Numbered from the stretch's first letter, positions 1 to 9,021 are shown. The stretch is 63,941 bases of DNA from Lachnospiraceae bacterium (GCA_017962825.1 JAGCUO010000096.1:1-63941); one strand, 5' to 3'. The notes: a model not told the origin generated them from the sequence alone. Made by a program: numbers and translations.

Positions 1-23
1 AATGAAGCGTCCCCACTGTCACC
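1..23. repeat. Partial palindromic REP-like element at left edge
   Basis: The first bases hold one arm (agcgtccccactgtcacc) of the palindromic element found eight more times inside the window. It begins 7 bp downstream of the cmk stop codon. The other arm lies outside the window. Its inner sequence (agcgtcccc) differs from the internal copies (gtacgtcccc) and matches the partial copy at the right edge. Confidence 0.7.
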
Positions 24-30
24 TAAAAAT

Positions 31-681
31 TCATTTACAAAGAGAGCAGATTTTTTCTACAACCTGATCTATGGTCATGTCCGATGTATCTACAAGGATG
101 GCATCATCTGCCTGCTTAAGAGGAGAGATCTCGCGGGTCATATCACGATGATCTCTTTCTTCGATATCCCTCTTGATCTCTTCGAAATTTGCAGCTTCAC
201 CCTTCTCCTGAAGTTCCTTAACACGGCGGGTAGCACGCACTTCCGATGAAGCGGTAAGATAGATCTTAACATCCGCATCGGGCATTACAACGGTACCGAT
301 ATCACGGCCGTCCATGATAACGCCTCCTCGCTCGGCAAGCCCCCTCTGAAGTGAGAAGATCTGAGCTCTGACTTCGGGAACGGGACTGGTAACGGATGCC
401 GTATTACCTACAGCTTCTTCACGAAGCCTTCCGGTAACATTGGTTCCGTTCAGATATACATTCTGGATCCCGTCTTCGTATTTAATATCAACATTAGCAC
501 CCTTGCACTTTTCCGCAACGGCTGCTTTGTCATTTACATCGATTCCGCTATCAAGCAGATAAATCGCAACTGCCCTGTACATCGCACCGGTGTCCACATA
601 GACAAGTCCCAGCTTCTTGGCAACAAGTTTAGCTATAGTACTTTTTCCTGCTCCTGCAGGTCCGTCGATTGCTACATTCAT
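31..681 (-). CDS. cmk: Cytidylate kinase
   Basis: Phosphorylates CMP and dCMP to the diphosphates with ATP; cytoplasmic pyrimidine nucleotide metabolism. The 216 residues open with the P-loop GPAGAGKST (residues 7-15) followed by the conserved DTGAMYRA, and contain the DGRDIGTVVMPDAD segment typical of bacterial CMP kinases. The length is normal. The start codon overlaps the stop of the upstream flavoprotein gene by 4 bp (ATGA), so translation is probably coupled. A palindromic repeat follows the stop codon. The identification is secure. Confidence 0.96.
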   Translation of the reverse strand: MNVAIDGPAGAGKSTIAKLVAKKLGLVYVDTGAMYRAVAIYLLDSGIDVNDKAAVAEKCKGANVDIKYEDGIQNVYLNGTNVTGRLREEAVGNTASVTSPVPEVRAQIFSLQRGLAERGGVIMDGRDIGTVVMPDADVKIYLTASSEVRATRRVKELQEKGEAANFEEIKRDIEERDHRDMTREISPLKQADDAILVDTSDMTIDQVVEKICSLCK

Positions 682-1931
682 GATAATTCTCCGTTTTCAG
701 TTAAATATTCTCTGCATGATCTTCCGGCTAAAAAGCCGGTGGACCAGGCAATCTGAAGGTTAAATCCTCCGGTCAGTGCATCAAGGTCAAGCGCCTCTCC
801 AGCAAAAAACAAACCGTCGCATAATTTCGACATCATTGTTTTGGGAGACACTTCCTTAACACTGATACCTCCCTTAGTTATGATAGCTTCTTCAAATCCT
901 CTGGTACCCGTTACATGTATTTCCAGATCTTTGAGGAGATGAACAAGTTTCTTACGTTCTTCCTTTTTAATATCTCCGCACTTTTTATGCTCTTCAATTC
1001 CCGACATTCTTGCGATAACCGAAATCATCTTAGTGGGAAGAAGTGAAGGAAGCATGTTGATGAAATGCTTCTCATGATTATCCGATATTTCCCTGAGAAT
1101 CCTCTCATCCAAAACATCTTCCGATAATGCGGGTTTTAAGTCAAGATGAATGGTAACATCATCCGATTTTTTCTTATAATAATACGAACTTGCGGAAAGG
1201 ATCATGGGACCGGTGATACCGAAATGAGTAAACATCATCTCACCGAAGTCTTCATATATCAGCTTTCCTGCGCTGTACATCTTAAGTCCCGTATTCTTAA
1301 GTGAAAGGCCCTGAAGATCCTTGCACCATCCGTCCGAAGTAACAAGTGGAACAAGTGAGGGCTTAAGATCCGTTACGGTGTGTCCGAAGCCCTTCGCAAA
1401 TTCAAACCCGTCTCCCGTTGAACCGGTAGCGGCATAGGATACTCCGCCGGTTGCAACTATTACTGCATCCGCATTTTCTTTTTTCCCGTTGGAAAAGAAA
1501 ACATCGAAACCCCTGCCGGACTTTTCGATACTTTTAACTTCACTTCGGAGCCTCACATCCACATCCGCTTTGTCCAGCATATTTGATAATGCTTTGATAA
1601 CATCTGAAGAATGGTCACTAACGGGGAACATTCTCCCGCCCCGTTCTTCTTTTACTTTACATCCTTCATTTTCGATATCGCGGATAATGTCGGTGTTATC
1701 ATAAGCTTCAAGCGCGCTGTACATAAACTTCGGATTGGTCATTATATTTTTCATGATGACCGAAGTGTCCGCGGAATTGGTGATGTTACATCTTCCCTTT
1801 CCGGTAATGAACAGTTTCTTTCCAAGCTTTTCATTTTTTTCCAGGAGAATAACTTTTGTATTATCTCCCGATGCGGAAACGGCGGCCAGCATTCCTGCAG
1901 GACCGCCCCCTATTACTATTATTTTATTCAT
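678..1931 (-). CDS. HI0933/BaiN-type NAD(P)/FAD-dependent oxidoreductase
   Basis: A 417-residue flavoprotein of the HI0933 family. Seen: N-terminal dinucleotide-binding motif GGGPAGMLAA (about residues 8-17), the family signature TGKGRCNITN (about residues 43-52), and the C-terminal FAD segment GGFNLQIAWSTG. Members are annotated as aminoacetone oxidases or BaiN-like flavoproteins, but the substrate of most is unknown, so none is assigned here. It sits between an RpiR regulator and cmk with short overlaps on both sides (8 and 4 bp), indicating one transcript. Firmicutes often carry this family beside cmk. Confidence 0.88.
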   Translation of the reverse strand: MNKIIVIGGGPAGMLAAVSASGDNTKVILLEKNEKLGKKLFITGKGRCNITNSADTSVIMKNIMTNPKFMYSALEAYDNTDIIRDIENEGCKVKEERGGRMFPVSDHSSDVIKALSNMLDKADVDVRLRSEVKSIEKSGRGFDVFFSNGKKENADAVIVATGGVSYAATGSTGDGFEFAKGFGHTVTDLKPSLVPLVTSDGWCKDLQGLSLKNTGLKMYSAGKLIYEDFGEMMFTHFGITGPMILSASSYYYKKKSDDVTIHLDLKPALSEDVLDERILREISDNHEKHFINMLPSLLPTKMISVIARMSGIEEHKKCGDIKKEERKKLVHLLKDLEIHVTGTRGFEEAIITKGGISVKEVSPKTMMSKLCDGLFFAGEALDLDALTGGFNLQIAWSTGFLAGRSCREYLTENGELS

Positions 1932-2862
1932 CTCCGGATTCTCCGCCCTGTTTTCTCAAAGAGTAATTGAGAATGGGATCATCATCGATAAAGTCGATCT
2001 CATCATTGAGATATACCTGATAATCATTCCATACGGATTCCAGCATCTTAAGATTCTTTCTGATCTGCTCGGGTGCTTTGATGCAAAGAGCAACAACTAT
2101 CGCGTTAATAACAGAAAGAGGTGCTACAAGAGAATCGACGATGGAAACCATGTCCGAACGCGCATAAAGGTTACAGGTCGAATAAAGAGTCATGGGCGAA
2201 TGTGCCGAATCGGTAATTGCTATGACCGATGCTCTTCTGTCATTGGCAAATTCCATAGCCTTAAGAGTTCTCATGGAATATCTGGGAAAGCTTATTCCGA
2301 CAAACGCATCTTCTTCATTGATCCTGATCATCTGCTCAAAGGTCTCGGTAACAGATGTGGTATTTAAAAGTACACATCCCGGGCGGACCATATTGAGATA
2401 AAAATGCAGGAATGCCGCAAGGGGTTCGTTGGAACGAAGGCCCATGATATATACGTTTCTAGCTCTGAGAAGAATATCTACTGTCAGATCGAAGGCACTG
2501 GGATTAAGAGTCTTGATCGTGTCCTTGATCTTCTCCATATCGGCATTAAGAACACTGGTAAGAATCTCCGACTGAGAAGATCTTCCGTACTTCTCATCGA
2601 TCTTCTGAACGGATGAGAGTTTATTCTTAACACACTCAACAAGAGCCTTTTGAAATTCCGGATATCCGTCATAACCGAGAGCAGATGCGAATCTTACAAT
2701 GGTAGATTCCGACACTCCGGTTTCTTTGCCAAGTTCAGCCGCGGTCATGAATACCGCGGTCTCATATTCGTTCTGTATATAAAATGCAATTTTTTTCTGG
2801 CTCTTACTCATACGGGGGATCATGTCTTTGATCCTTATGAGTACATCACCTTTTAATTCCAT
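1924..2862 (-). CDS. MurR/RpiR family transcriptional regulator
   Basis: Predicted sugar-phosphate-sensing repressor of 312 residues: an N-terminal RpiR helix-turn-helix (ELGKETGVSESTIVRFA) followed by a SIS domain covering roughly residues 115-260. The ATG at 2862 is chosen because it has an AAAGGA site about 9 bp upstream. A longer frame reaches a TTG at 2886, but that codon lies inside a palindromic repeat and has no ribosome site. The gene overlaps the flavoprotein downstream by 8 bp. No SIS ligand can be read from the neighbours. Confidence 0.88.
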   Translation of the reverse strand: MELKGDVLIRIKDMIPRMSKSQKKIAFYIQNEYETAVFMTAAELGKETGVSESTIVRFASALGYDGYPEFQKALVECVKNKLSSVQKIDEKYGRSSQSEILTSVLNADMEKIKDTIKTLNPSAFDLTVDILLRARNVYIMGLRSNEPLAAFLHFYLNMVRPGCVLLNTTSVTETFEQMIRINEEDAFVGISFPRYSMRTLKAMEFANDRRASVIAITDSAHSPMTLYSTCNLYARSDMVSIVDSLVAPLSVINAIVVALCIKAPEQIRKNLKMLESVWNDYQVYLNDEIDFIDDDPILNYSLRKQGGESGDE

Positions 2863-2880
2863 AGATAATATCCTTTTGAG

Positions 2881-2946
2881 TGACAATGGGGACGTACCAC
2901 GGTGTCAGGTGATCTTCCTGACAGCGGGGGTACGTCCCCATTGTCA
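2881..2946. repeat. 66-bp palindromic REP-like element, copy 1
   Basis: Inverted repeat with outer arms tgacaatggggacgtac / gtacgtccccattgtca and inner arms ggtgtcagg / cctgacagc. It fills the gap between the TetR stop codon (5 bp away) and the RpiR ATG (18 bp away). The inner stem is less perfect than in the other copies. Confidence 0.88.
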
Positions 2947-2951
2947 CCGAC

Positions 2952-3500
2952 TTATACTAAGAATGAATTATATGCTTTCTCGAGAAGAGACATGGTCTCT
3001 TCATCGGTAAGATCATAATCACCTGAAAGAGTCATACATGCCGCACCGTGTATGAAGATCCACATCTTCATGAACATGCTGCCGGGATCGCTGCATCCCA
3101 TTTCCTTGGCCATGTTGATCTCTGCAACAACATTTCCTTCCGCTCCGTTTAAGAGTTCATACATTGAAATCCTGCCGGGCTTAGCATCAACAAAAAGAAG
3201 TCTGAAAAGATTTTTTTCTTTTCTCGCAAAGGCTATATAAGCCATTCCCAGATTGGTGAAGGGAACCTTACCTACGCGATCGAATGCCGCATAATAATCT
3301 CTGAAGAACTGTACCGACTTATCATAAACTGCAGCCTGAAGTTCCGACATATTCTTGTAAACCCTGAAGATGGGCTGTGTGGAACAACCTGCTTTTTCTG
3401 CGACGTGACGCGCGGTGATGGAGTCTGCACCGAGCTCCCTTGTCATTTCAAATGCTACTGAGAGGATCCGGTCGATGGTTATACTTTCTTTACGTGCCAT
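2952..3500 (-). CDS. TetR/AcrR family transcriptional regulator
   Basis: A 182-residue regulator with the N-terminal TetR helix-turn-helix ARHVAEKAGCSTQPIFRVY (about residues 25-43) and a helical ligand or dimerisation domain of unknown specificity. No efflux pump or enzyme gene lies beside it, so its target is unclear; autoregulation or control of the downstream rpiR-cmk genes is only inference. It starts 140 bp below the terminator of the decarboxylase operon, so it probably has its own promoter. Confidence 0.85.
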   Translation of the reverse strand: MARKESITIDRILSVAFEMTRELGADSITARHVAEKAGCSTQPIFRVYKNMSELQAAVYDKSVQFFRDYYAAFDRVGKVPFTNLGMAYIAFARKEKNLFRLLFVDAKPGRISMYELLNGAEGNVVAEINMAKEMGCSDPGSMFMKMWIFIHGAACMTLSGDYDLTDEETMSLLEKAYNSFLV

Positions 3501-3630
3501 GTAGATTCTTTCCTAACTTTGATTTACAGATTATCTTGAAGTATCGCCACAGAAAAGTGACGAATGTTATTTTACCATAAAAGGCTACTAAGTCAAGGTT
3601 TCACGCAATGTTTTTCAAACATGTTCTTAC

Positions 3631-3662
3631 AAAATAAAACCCCGGGCTTTATCTGCCCGGGG
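3631..3662 (-). terminator. Rho-independent terminator of the decarboxylase operon
   Basis: GC-rich stem ccccgggc / gcccgggg (3640-3647 and 3655-3662) with a 7-base loop. On the minus strand it is followed by TTTTATTTT, and it lies 18 bp past the oadA stop codon. Confidence 0.9.
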
Positions 3663-3680
3663 TGTGATAGGTTCCGGTCA

Positions 3681-5117
3681 TCAAACAGGATAAGCCTTAT
3701 TGTCCTTATCAGCAATCTTTACGTCTACACCGGTCTCCTGGGCCTGACGATATTTGAAGAAGTCGGTAGCAACCTGAGGGAACAGTGCGTATGAAAGCAC
3801 GTCCTCATCCTGCTTCTTCCACTCTTTCATCTCTGCCTCAATGGAAGCAAGTTCGGGCTCGGTATGTCCTGTAGCCTCTGCACTTCTTGCAGTCGAACGC
3901 TTCTCGCCGGGGATAACCTTGTCAATGACTTCCTGATTCATGGGCTTAACGGTCTGACCGTAATTACCGCGAAGGAGATCCTTGAACTCACCGGTAGCCA
4001 TCTTATAACGCTCGCCCATAAGGACGTTGAAGATAGCCTGGGTTCCGACGATCTGTGATGAAGGTGTAACAAGAGGAGGCTCACCGCAGTCTTTACGTAC
4101 ACGGGGAATCTCTTCAAGAACGTCTCTGTAACGATTCTCAGCCTTCTGCTCCTTGAGCTGGCTGACCATGTTGGAAAGCATTCCGCCGGGAACCTGATAA
4201 AGAAGGGTCTTAATGTTAACACCGAGAACCTTGGTGTTCATGAGGCCGCTCTTAATGCACTCGTCTCTGTAGGGTGCAAAGTAATCTGCAATTTCTGCAA
4301 GGAGATTCTGGTCGTAACCGGTGTCATAGGGAGTTCCCTTGAAGGTCTCAACCATAACCTCGGTAGCGGGCTGTGATGTTCCGAGTGCAAAAGGAGAAAT
4401 AGCGCAGTCGATAACGTCAACACCTGCTTCTACAGCCTTGAGGTAAGTCATACTTGCAACACCGGAGGTGTAGTGAGTATGAAGCTGGATAGGAAGCTTG
4501 GTCTGCTCCTTCATAGCCTTAATAAGCTCTGCAGCCTTATAAGGAAGGAGAAGTCCTGCCATGTCCTTGATACAGATGGAATCTGCTCCCATCTCTTCGA
4601 TCTTCTTAGCCATGTCTGCCCAGTACTCAAGAGTATAGGCATCACCGAGAGTATAGGAAAGAGCGATCTGAGCATGTCCTCTTCCCTCACGCTTTTTGAT
4701 CTCGTTGGTGGCATTAACTGCTTCCTGAAGGTTTCTCAGGTCATTAAGGCAGTCGAAGATTCTGATGATATCGATTCCGTTTGCGATGGACTTTTCTACG
4801 AAAGCATCAACAACGTCATCCGCATAAGGTCTGTAACCGAGGATGTTCTGTCCTCTGAAGAGCATCTGAAGCTTGGTGTTCTTAAATCCGTCACGAAGCT
4901 TTCTGAGTCTGTCCCAGGGATCTTCCTTGAGGAATCTGAGTGATGCATCAAATGTAGCGCCGCCCCAGCACTCAACTGCATGGTATCCGACCTTGTCCAT
5001 CTTCTCAACAATGGGAAGCATGATCTCGGTAGGCATTCTGGTAGCGATAAGGGACTGATGAGCGTCTCTTAAGACGGTCTCCATAATCCCGACGGGTTTT
5101 TTAGTTATTTCAGCCAT
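3681..5117 (-). CDS. oadA: Oxaloacetate decarboxylase alpha / 5S-type carboxyltransferase (no biotin domain)
   Basis: Carboxyltransferase that moves CO2 between oxaloacetate or pyruvate and a biotin carrier. The 478 residues start with the HMGL-like TIM barrel signature ETVLRDAHQSLIATRM, contain MLFRGQNILGYR, and an HTHY metal-site motif after KLPIQL. The C-terminal helical domain is present but the biotinyl domain found in fused OadA proteins is absent; biotin is supplied by the separate carrier at 6309. Last gene of the operon, followed by a strong terminator. PycB, the pyruvate carboxylase B subunit, has the same fold; the sodium-pump neighbours favour decarboxylase. Confidence 0.92.
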   Translation of the reverse strand: MAEITKKPVGIMETVLRDAHQSLIATRMPTEIMLPIVEKMDKVGYHAVECWGGATFDASLRFLKEDPWDRLRKLRDGFKNTKLQMLFRGQNILGYRPYADDVVDAFVEKSIANGIDIIRIFDCLNDLRNLQEAVNATNEIKKREGRGHAQIALSYTLGDAYTLEYWADMAKKIEEMGADSICIKDMAGLLLPYKAAELIKAMKEQTKLPIQLHTHYTSGVASMTYLKAVEAGVDVIDCAISPFALGTSQPATEVMVETFKGTPYDTGYDQNLLAEIADYFAPYRDECIKSGLMNTKVLGVNIKTLLYQVPGGMLSNMVSQLKEQKAENRYRDVLEEIPRVRKDCGEPPLVTPSSQIVGTQAIFNVLMGERYKMATGEFKDLLRGNYGQTVKPMNQEVIDKVIPGEKRSTARSAEATGHTEPELASIEAEMKEWKKQDEDVLSYALFPQVATDFFKYRQAQETGVDVKIADKDNKAYPV

Positions 5118-5138
5118 TTTCTTATCCTTTCAAATTAA

Positions 5139-6290
5139 TCAAAATACCCCGAACATTGCCATGAAAGTACCTGCACAAACCGCAGTACCGATAACTCCGG
5201 CAACGTTGGGTCCCATTGCATGCATGAGAAGGAAGTTGGTGGGATCCTCTTCGGAACCTACCTGCTGTGATACTCTGGCTGCCATGGGAACAGCGGAAAC
5301 TCCGGCCGATCCGATAAGGGGATTAACCTGACCTTTTGTAAAGAAGCACATGATCTTACCGAACATGACACCGGCAAATGTACCGAATGCGAATGCGACA
5401 AGACCGAGAACAACTATCTTAATAGTGCTCCAGTTAAGAAACGCTTCTGCTGAAGTCGTTGCTCCTACGCTCGTTCCGAGGAAGATAACAACGATGTACA
5501 TCATAGCATTTGAAGCAGTCTCGGTGAGCTGACGAACAACGCCGCTCTCCTTAAAGAGGTTACCCAGCATCAGCATACCGATAAGGGGTGCAGTGGTGGG
5601 AAGTACCATACAAACAACGATGGTGATGATGATGGGGAAGAGAATCTTCTCCGTCTTTGATACAGGTCTGAGCTGACCCATCTTGATCGCTCTTTCTTTC
5701 TTGGTAGTGAAAAGCTTCATGATGGGAGGCTGAATAATGGGCACAAGGCTCATGTATGAATATGCTGCAACGGCGATAGGTCCGAGAAGTGCGGTCTGTC
5801 CGAGCTTACCTGCAAGGAAGATCGATGTAGGTCCTTCAGCTCCTCCGATGATGGAGATATCAGCTGCAGCCTTATCATTGAATCCCATGGCGATAGCGCC
5901 GAAATAAGCTACGAAAATACCGAACTGTGCGGCAGCTCCGAGAAGGAAACTCTTGGGGTTTGCAATAAGAGGACCGAAGTCCGTCTGAGCACCTACACCC
6001 ATGAAGATGAGTGAAGGCAGGATAGCAAGCTCGTCGAGTTCATAAAAATAGTAAAGGAGTCCGCCTACTCCGTTGGGAGCATCCTCAGTTGAGAGGATAA
6101 TATCGGGATAGATATTAACAAGCAACATACCGAATGCTATGGGCACAAGGAGAAGGGGTTCTTTTCCCTTGCCGATAGCCAAGTACAGGAAAAAGCAGGC
6201 AACCGCGATCATTATATAGTTTCCAATCGTAAGATTGAAAAACGCTGTCTGATGAATGAGGTTACCAAACGTGGTAAATAAATAATCCAT
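5139..6290 (-). CDS. oadB: Sodium-translocating decarboxylase beta subunit
   Basis: Polytopic membrane subunit (383 residues) that decarboxylates carboxybiotin and couples this to Na+ export. Conserved family stretches are visible: IIGGAEGPTSIFLAGKL, and near the C-terminus IGSAGVSAVPMAARVSQQVG then FLLMHAMGPNVAGVIG. There are about nine to eleven hydrophobic segments. It lies between the biotin carrier (18 bp gap) and oadA (21 bp gap). OadB, MmdB and GcdB cannot be told apart by sequence alone; the mixed carboxyltransferases in the operon leave the donor open. Confidence 0.93.
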   Translation of the reverse strand: MDYLFTTFGNLIHQTAFFNLTIGNYIMIAVACFFLYLAIGKGKEPLLLVPIAFGMLLVNIYPDIILSTEDAPNGVGGLLYYFYELDELAILPSLIFMGVGAQTDFGPLIANPKSFLLGAAAQFGIFVAYFGAIAMGFNDKAAADISIIGGAEGPTSIFLAGKLGQTALLGPIAVAAYSYMSLVPIIQPPIMKLFTTKKERAIKMGQLRPVSKTEKILFPIIITIVVCMVLPTTAPLIGMLMLGNLFKESGVVRQLTETASNAMMYIVVIFLGTSVGATTSAEAFLNWSTIKIVVLGLVAFAFGTFAGVMFGKIMCFFTKGQVNPLIGSAGVSAVPMAARVSQQVGSEEDPTNFLLMHAMGPNVAGVIGTAVCAGTFMAMFGVF

Positions 6291-6308
6291 CGTTTACTCC
6301 TTTGTTCA

Positions 6309-6680
6309 TCAGTTAAGGGTTGCAAGAACTGCGCCTGCATCAACGGAATCACCTGCATTGCAATCGATGCTTGCAACGGTTCCGTCCTGAGGTGCTACAC
6401 AATTGATCTCCATCTTCATGGATTCGATGACAACAACGGGATCGCCCTTCTTAACGGCATCTCCTACATTCTTAACAGCCTTGAGAACCTTTCCTGCTGC
6501 TCCTGCCTCAACCTTAATGGAGCCTGCTCCTGCCGAAGCCTTGGGAGCTGCTGCAGGTGCAGCTGCGGGTGCGGGTGCTGCTGCGGGACGAGCGGGTGCT
6601 GCAACTGAAGGAGCTGCGCCGTTTTCTTCTACGGTTACTGCATATGCGGTTCCGTTAACGGTAATGGTATAATTTTTCAT
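6309..6680 (-). CDS. Biotin carboxyl carrier protein of the decarboxylase
   Basis: A 123-residue carrier with three parts: an N-terminal beta segment (1-20), an Ala/Pro-rich flexible linker (about 22-50), and a biotinyl domain (about 54-123). The biotin acceptor is Lys89 in ESMKMEI, a slight variant of the usual EAMKM. It shuttles CO2 from the soluble carboxyltransferases to the membrane beta subunit. The GGAGG ribosome site lies 8 bp upstream of the ATG. Confidence 0.93.
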   Translation of the reverse strand: MKNYTITVNGTAYAVTVEENGAAPSVAAPARPAAAPAPAAAPAAAPKASAGAGSIKVEAGAAGKVLKAVKNVGDAVKKGDPVVVIESMKMEINCVAPQDGTVASIDCNAGDSVDAGAVLATLN

Positions 6681-6698
6681 TTGATTTTCCTCCGGAAA

Positions 6699-7535
6699 TT
6701 ATTGTCTCTTGATTTTTCTGATCGAACGAACTACGAAACCGCTCGTATCCGTGGTGCCCTCATATGCAGCTACGGCTGCGGCAATAACCGCAACAAGCTC
6801 TGCATCGGTGCTCTCGACAGTCTCGTTCTTGACAATCTGTTCAACAGCTTTGTCGATTCCTTCTTCGGCTTTGTCTTTCTTCTTGAAAGATGCCTTGATC
6901 TTACCGAATGCTTCTTTGATAGCTGAAGATACTTTATCAACGATATCGGTGAAAGGCTTAAGAAGGCTGATGATAAATGCAATGATAATGAGCATTGCAA
7001 ATACGGTAAACATACCGATCGCGGTATTAAGTCCTGCCTTTTCCATCTTTTCAGGCATGGTGTATCTGGTGTTGAACGATCCGCCAACAACCGTATGATC
7101 ATAACTGTCATTGGTGATAATGATCTGAATATCGGCATATCTATTCTCGCAAGCCGCTACAACATCTACGATGATCTCATTTCCGTCAATAGTGGCAGTT
7201 GCGGTACTGTAGTCCACATATACGATCTCTCCGGCCTCTTCAATACCTCTCTCAAAACTTGAGATAGCGGTAGCAAGAACATATCCGTCAGCATCAACGC
7301 CATACTTAGTGGCAACATCTACCGAGAGTTCATTGAATGTCAACTCGGTATAAGCCGTTTCGCCTTCGTCGGTATGAGCAAAATCGTTCAGAGCATCGAT
7401 AACCTTGGTGGTAGCTATCTGGATTGCCTGATCCTTTCTTGCCTGCTCACTAGGGGAAGGCTCATGGATGGGACCGCATGCACAAAGCGTCAAAGCCAGG
7501 ACTGCCGACAAAAGAACTATCTTAATTTTCTTCAT
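6699..7535 (-). CDS. OadG-family gamma subunit with N-terminal lipoprotein-like domain
   Basis: The 278-residue protein has the single membrane segment (about residues 168-190, GMFTVFAMLIIIAFIISLL) and charged cytoplasmic tail expected of the gamma subunit that holds sodium-pump decarboxylases together. Unlike classical OadG, which is short and begins with the membrane helix, it has a signal peptide with a possible lipobox (LCAC, Cys20) and about 145 residues of predicted extracellular domain before the helix. Gene order (MmdA-type, OadG, carrier, beta, OadA) supports the role. Confidence 0.8.
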   Translation of the reverse strand: MKKIKIVLLSAVLALTLCACGPIHEPSPSEQARKDQAIQIATTKVIDALNDFAHTDEGETAYTELTFNELSVDVATKYGVDADGYVLATAISSFERGIEEAGEIVYVDYSTATATIDGNEIIVDVVAACENRYADIQIIITNDSYDHTVVGGSFNTRYTMPEKMEKAGLNTAIGMFTVFAMLIIIAFIISLLKPFTDIVDKVSSAIKEAFGKIKASFKKKDKAEEGIDKAVEQIVKNETVESTDAELVAVIAAAVAAYEGTTDTSGFVVRSIRKIKRQ

Positions 7536-7549
7536 GTATCTGTCCTCGC

Positions 7550-8944
7550 TTAAATGGATGTGTGCTTCTTGAATATTTCACTTCCGTTCTTGGAATAGAG
7601 CATCTCGAAAGCTGCGATAACATACTTGCGGGTATCAGCAGCTGAGATAACCTGATCTACATATCCGCGGCGTGCTGCATCAGCTGCACCGTTCATTCCC
7701 GCATCGATATCGGAAGCACTTGCTCCGGTGATCTGAGCCGCAAGCTTGCTCTCCATGATTCCGACCTTAGCAGTTGACCATGCGATAGTCATGTCTGCTC
7801 CGAGAGCTTTGGAGTTCATGATATTTGCAGCATTGCCGATAGCGTCTCCGGTAATGACATTAACCTTGGGTACGGTTGATGAAGCAAGTACACCTGCAAG
7901 TGATGCAGCGCTTCTTACGATTCTCTTCTCATTGCACTCTGAAGTCTCAAATCCCTTAACATTGGTAAGAGTAAGAACCTGGATGTCAAAAGCATCGCAG
8001 AACTTGATAAAGTCAGCTGCCTTGTCACATCCCTTTGCAGTGAGAACATTATCGATCTTAACAGCCTTCTCACCCTCGAACTTGTATCCGTTATTGGCTA
8101 CAACGCCGGTGAGAACGCCGTCAAGTTTGATAAATGCGGTAACGATTGAAGGCTCGTATGCAGGTCTGATTTCTACATAAGATCCTGCATCGCCGAGATT
8201 CTCGATAAGAGCTGCAGCAGATGAAGCATCGGTAACTGCAAGTGCTCTGTTGAGATCATCATTGCAGGTTCCTTCAAGATCATCGTTAGAAGTCTCGTTA
8301 TTCGAAGGAAGAACTGAAACAAGCTGTCTGACAGCAGCAAAAAGATCTGCCTCGGTAGCACAGAGCTGTGCATTACCGGTAACCTCTGACTGGTATTTTC
8401 CGCTTGCTGTATCGTTCTTGGCAGTATAGTTGCCGGTGATGGTGTCGGGAGCATTTACGAAAAGCTTTCCGTCACCTGAGATGAATGTAAAATCAGAAAG
8501 TCCGGAGAAAAGTCCGGCACCGCCTCCGCAGTTGCCTACTACGGCTGTAATCTGAGGGATAAGACCTGATGCTTTGGTCATCTTGCCGTAGATGCGGCCA
8601 AATGCATAAAGTGCATCACTTCCCTCCTCTAATCTCATACCTGCGCAATCGATGATTCCGATGACGGGCGATCCTGTTCTGATAGCCATGTCATAGAGAT
8701 TAACGATCTTGCGTGCATGCATTTCGCCGATGCTGCCTCCGAGGACTGATGCATCCTGGCTGTAGACATATACGCATCTTCCTCCGATCGTGCCGTATCC
8801 GGTGATGCATCCGTCTGACGCAAGTGCCTTGGGATCGGTATTAAGATCCGTTGATCTTGCGGTTACGAGTGCTCCGATCTCGGCAAAGCTCGAATCGTCA
8901 AGAAGCGATGCGATACGCCCGAGCGCTTTTGAAGTACCACTCAT
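7550..8944 (-). CDS. Carboxyl transferase, 12S / MmdA-like
   Basis: Acyl-CoA carboxyltransferase of the methylmalonyl-CoA decarboxylase alpha / transcarboxylase 12S type, here 464 residues (typical members about 510). Visible crotonase-fold landmarks: SQDASVLGGSIGEMHARKI, IIDCAGMRLEEG, and the glycine-rich VGNCGGGAGLFSGLSDF oxyanion region. The ATG at 8944 is preceded by GGAGGAAAC; the longer frame to 9013 adds an unsupported tail. First gene of the decarboxylase operon. It is shorter than usual and the C-terminal half is divergent (VVANNGYKFEGEKAVKI), so its acyl-CoA substrate is uncertain. Confidence 0.83.
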   Translation of the reverse strand: MSGTSKALGRIASLLDDSSFAEIGALVTARSTDLNTDPKALASDGCITGYGTIGGRCVYVYSQDASVLGGSIGEMHARKIVNLYDMAIRTGSPVIGIIDCAGMRLEEGSDALYAFGRIYGKMTKASGLIPQITAVVGNCGGGAGLFSGLSDFTFISGDGKLFVNAPDTITGNYTAKNDTASGKYQSEVTGNAQLCATEADLFAAVRQLVSVLPSNNETSNDDLEGTCNDDLNRALAVTDASSAAALIENLGDAGSYVEIRPAYEPSIVTAFIKLDGVLTGVVANNGYKFEGEKAVKIDNVLTAKGCDKAADFIKFCDAFDIQVLTLTNVKGFETSECNEKRIVRSAASLAGVLASSTVPKVNVITGDAIGNAANIMNSKALGADMTIAWSTAKVGIMESKLAAQITGASASDIDAGMNGAADAARRGYVDQVISAADTRKYVIAAFEMLYSKNGSEIFKKHTSI

Positions 8945-9021
8945 GTTGTTTCCTCCGAATTTTATATATTTTGATTTAAAGGAGAAAAATCCGATTTTTC
9001 CCCATTTTTTCAATCTTATTC

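Noticed and set aside
2863-2886. Longer RpiR protein starting at TTG 2886
   Set aside because: The TTG lies inside a palindromic repeat and has no ribosome site; ATG 2862 has AAAGGA upstream.
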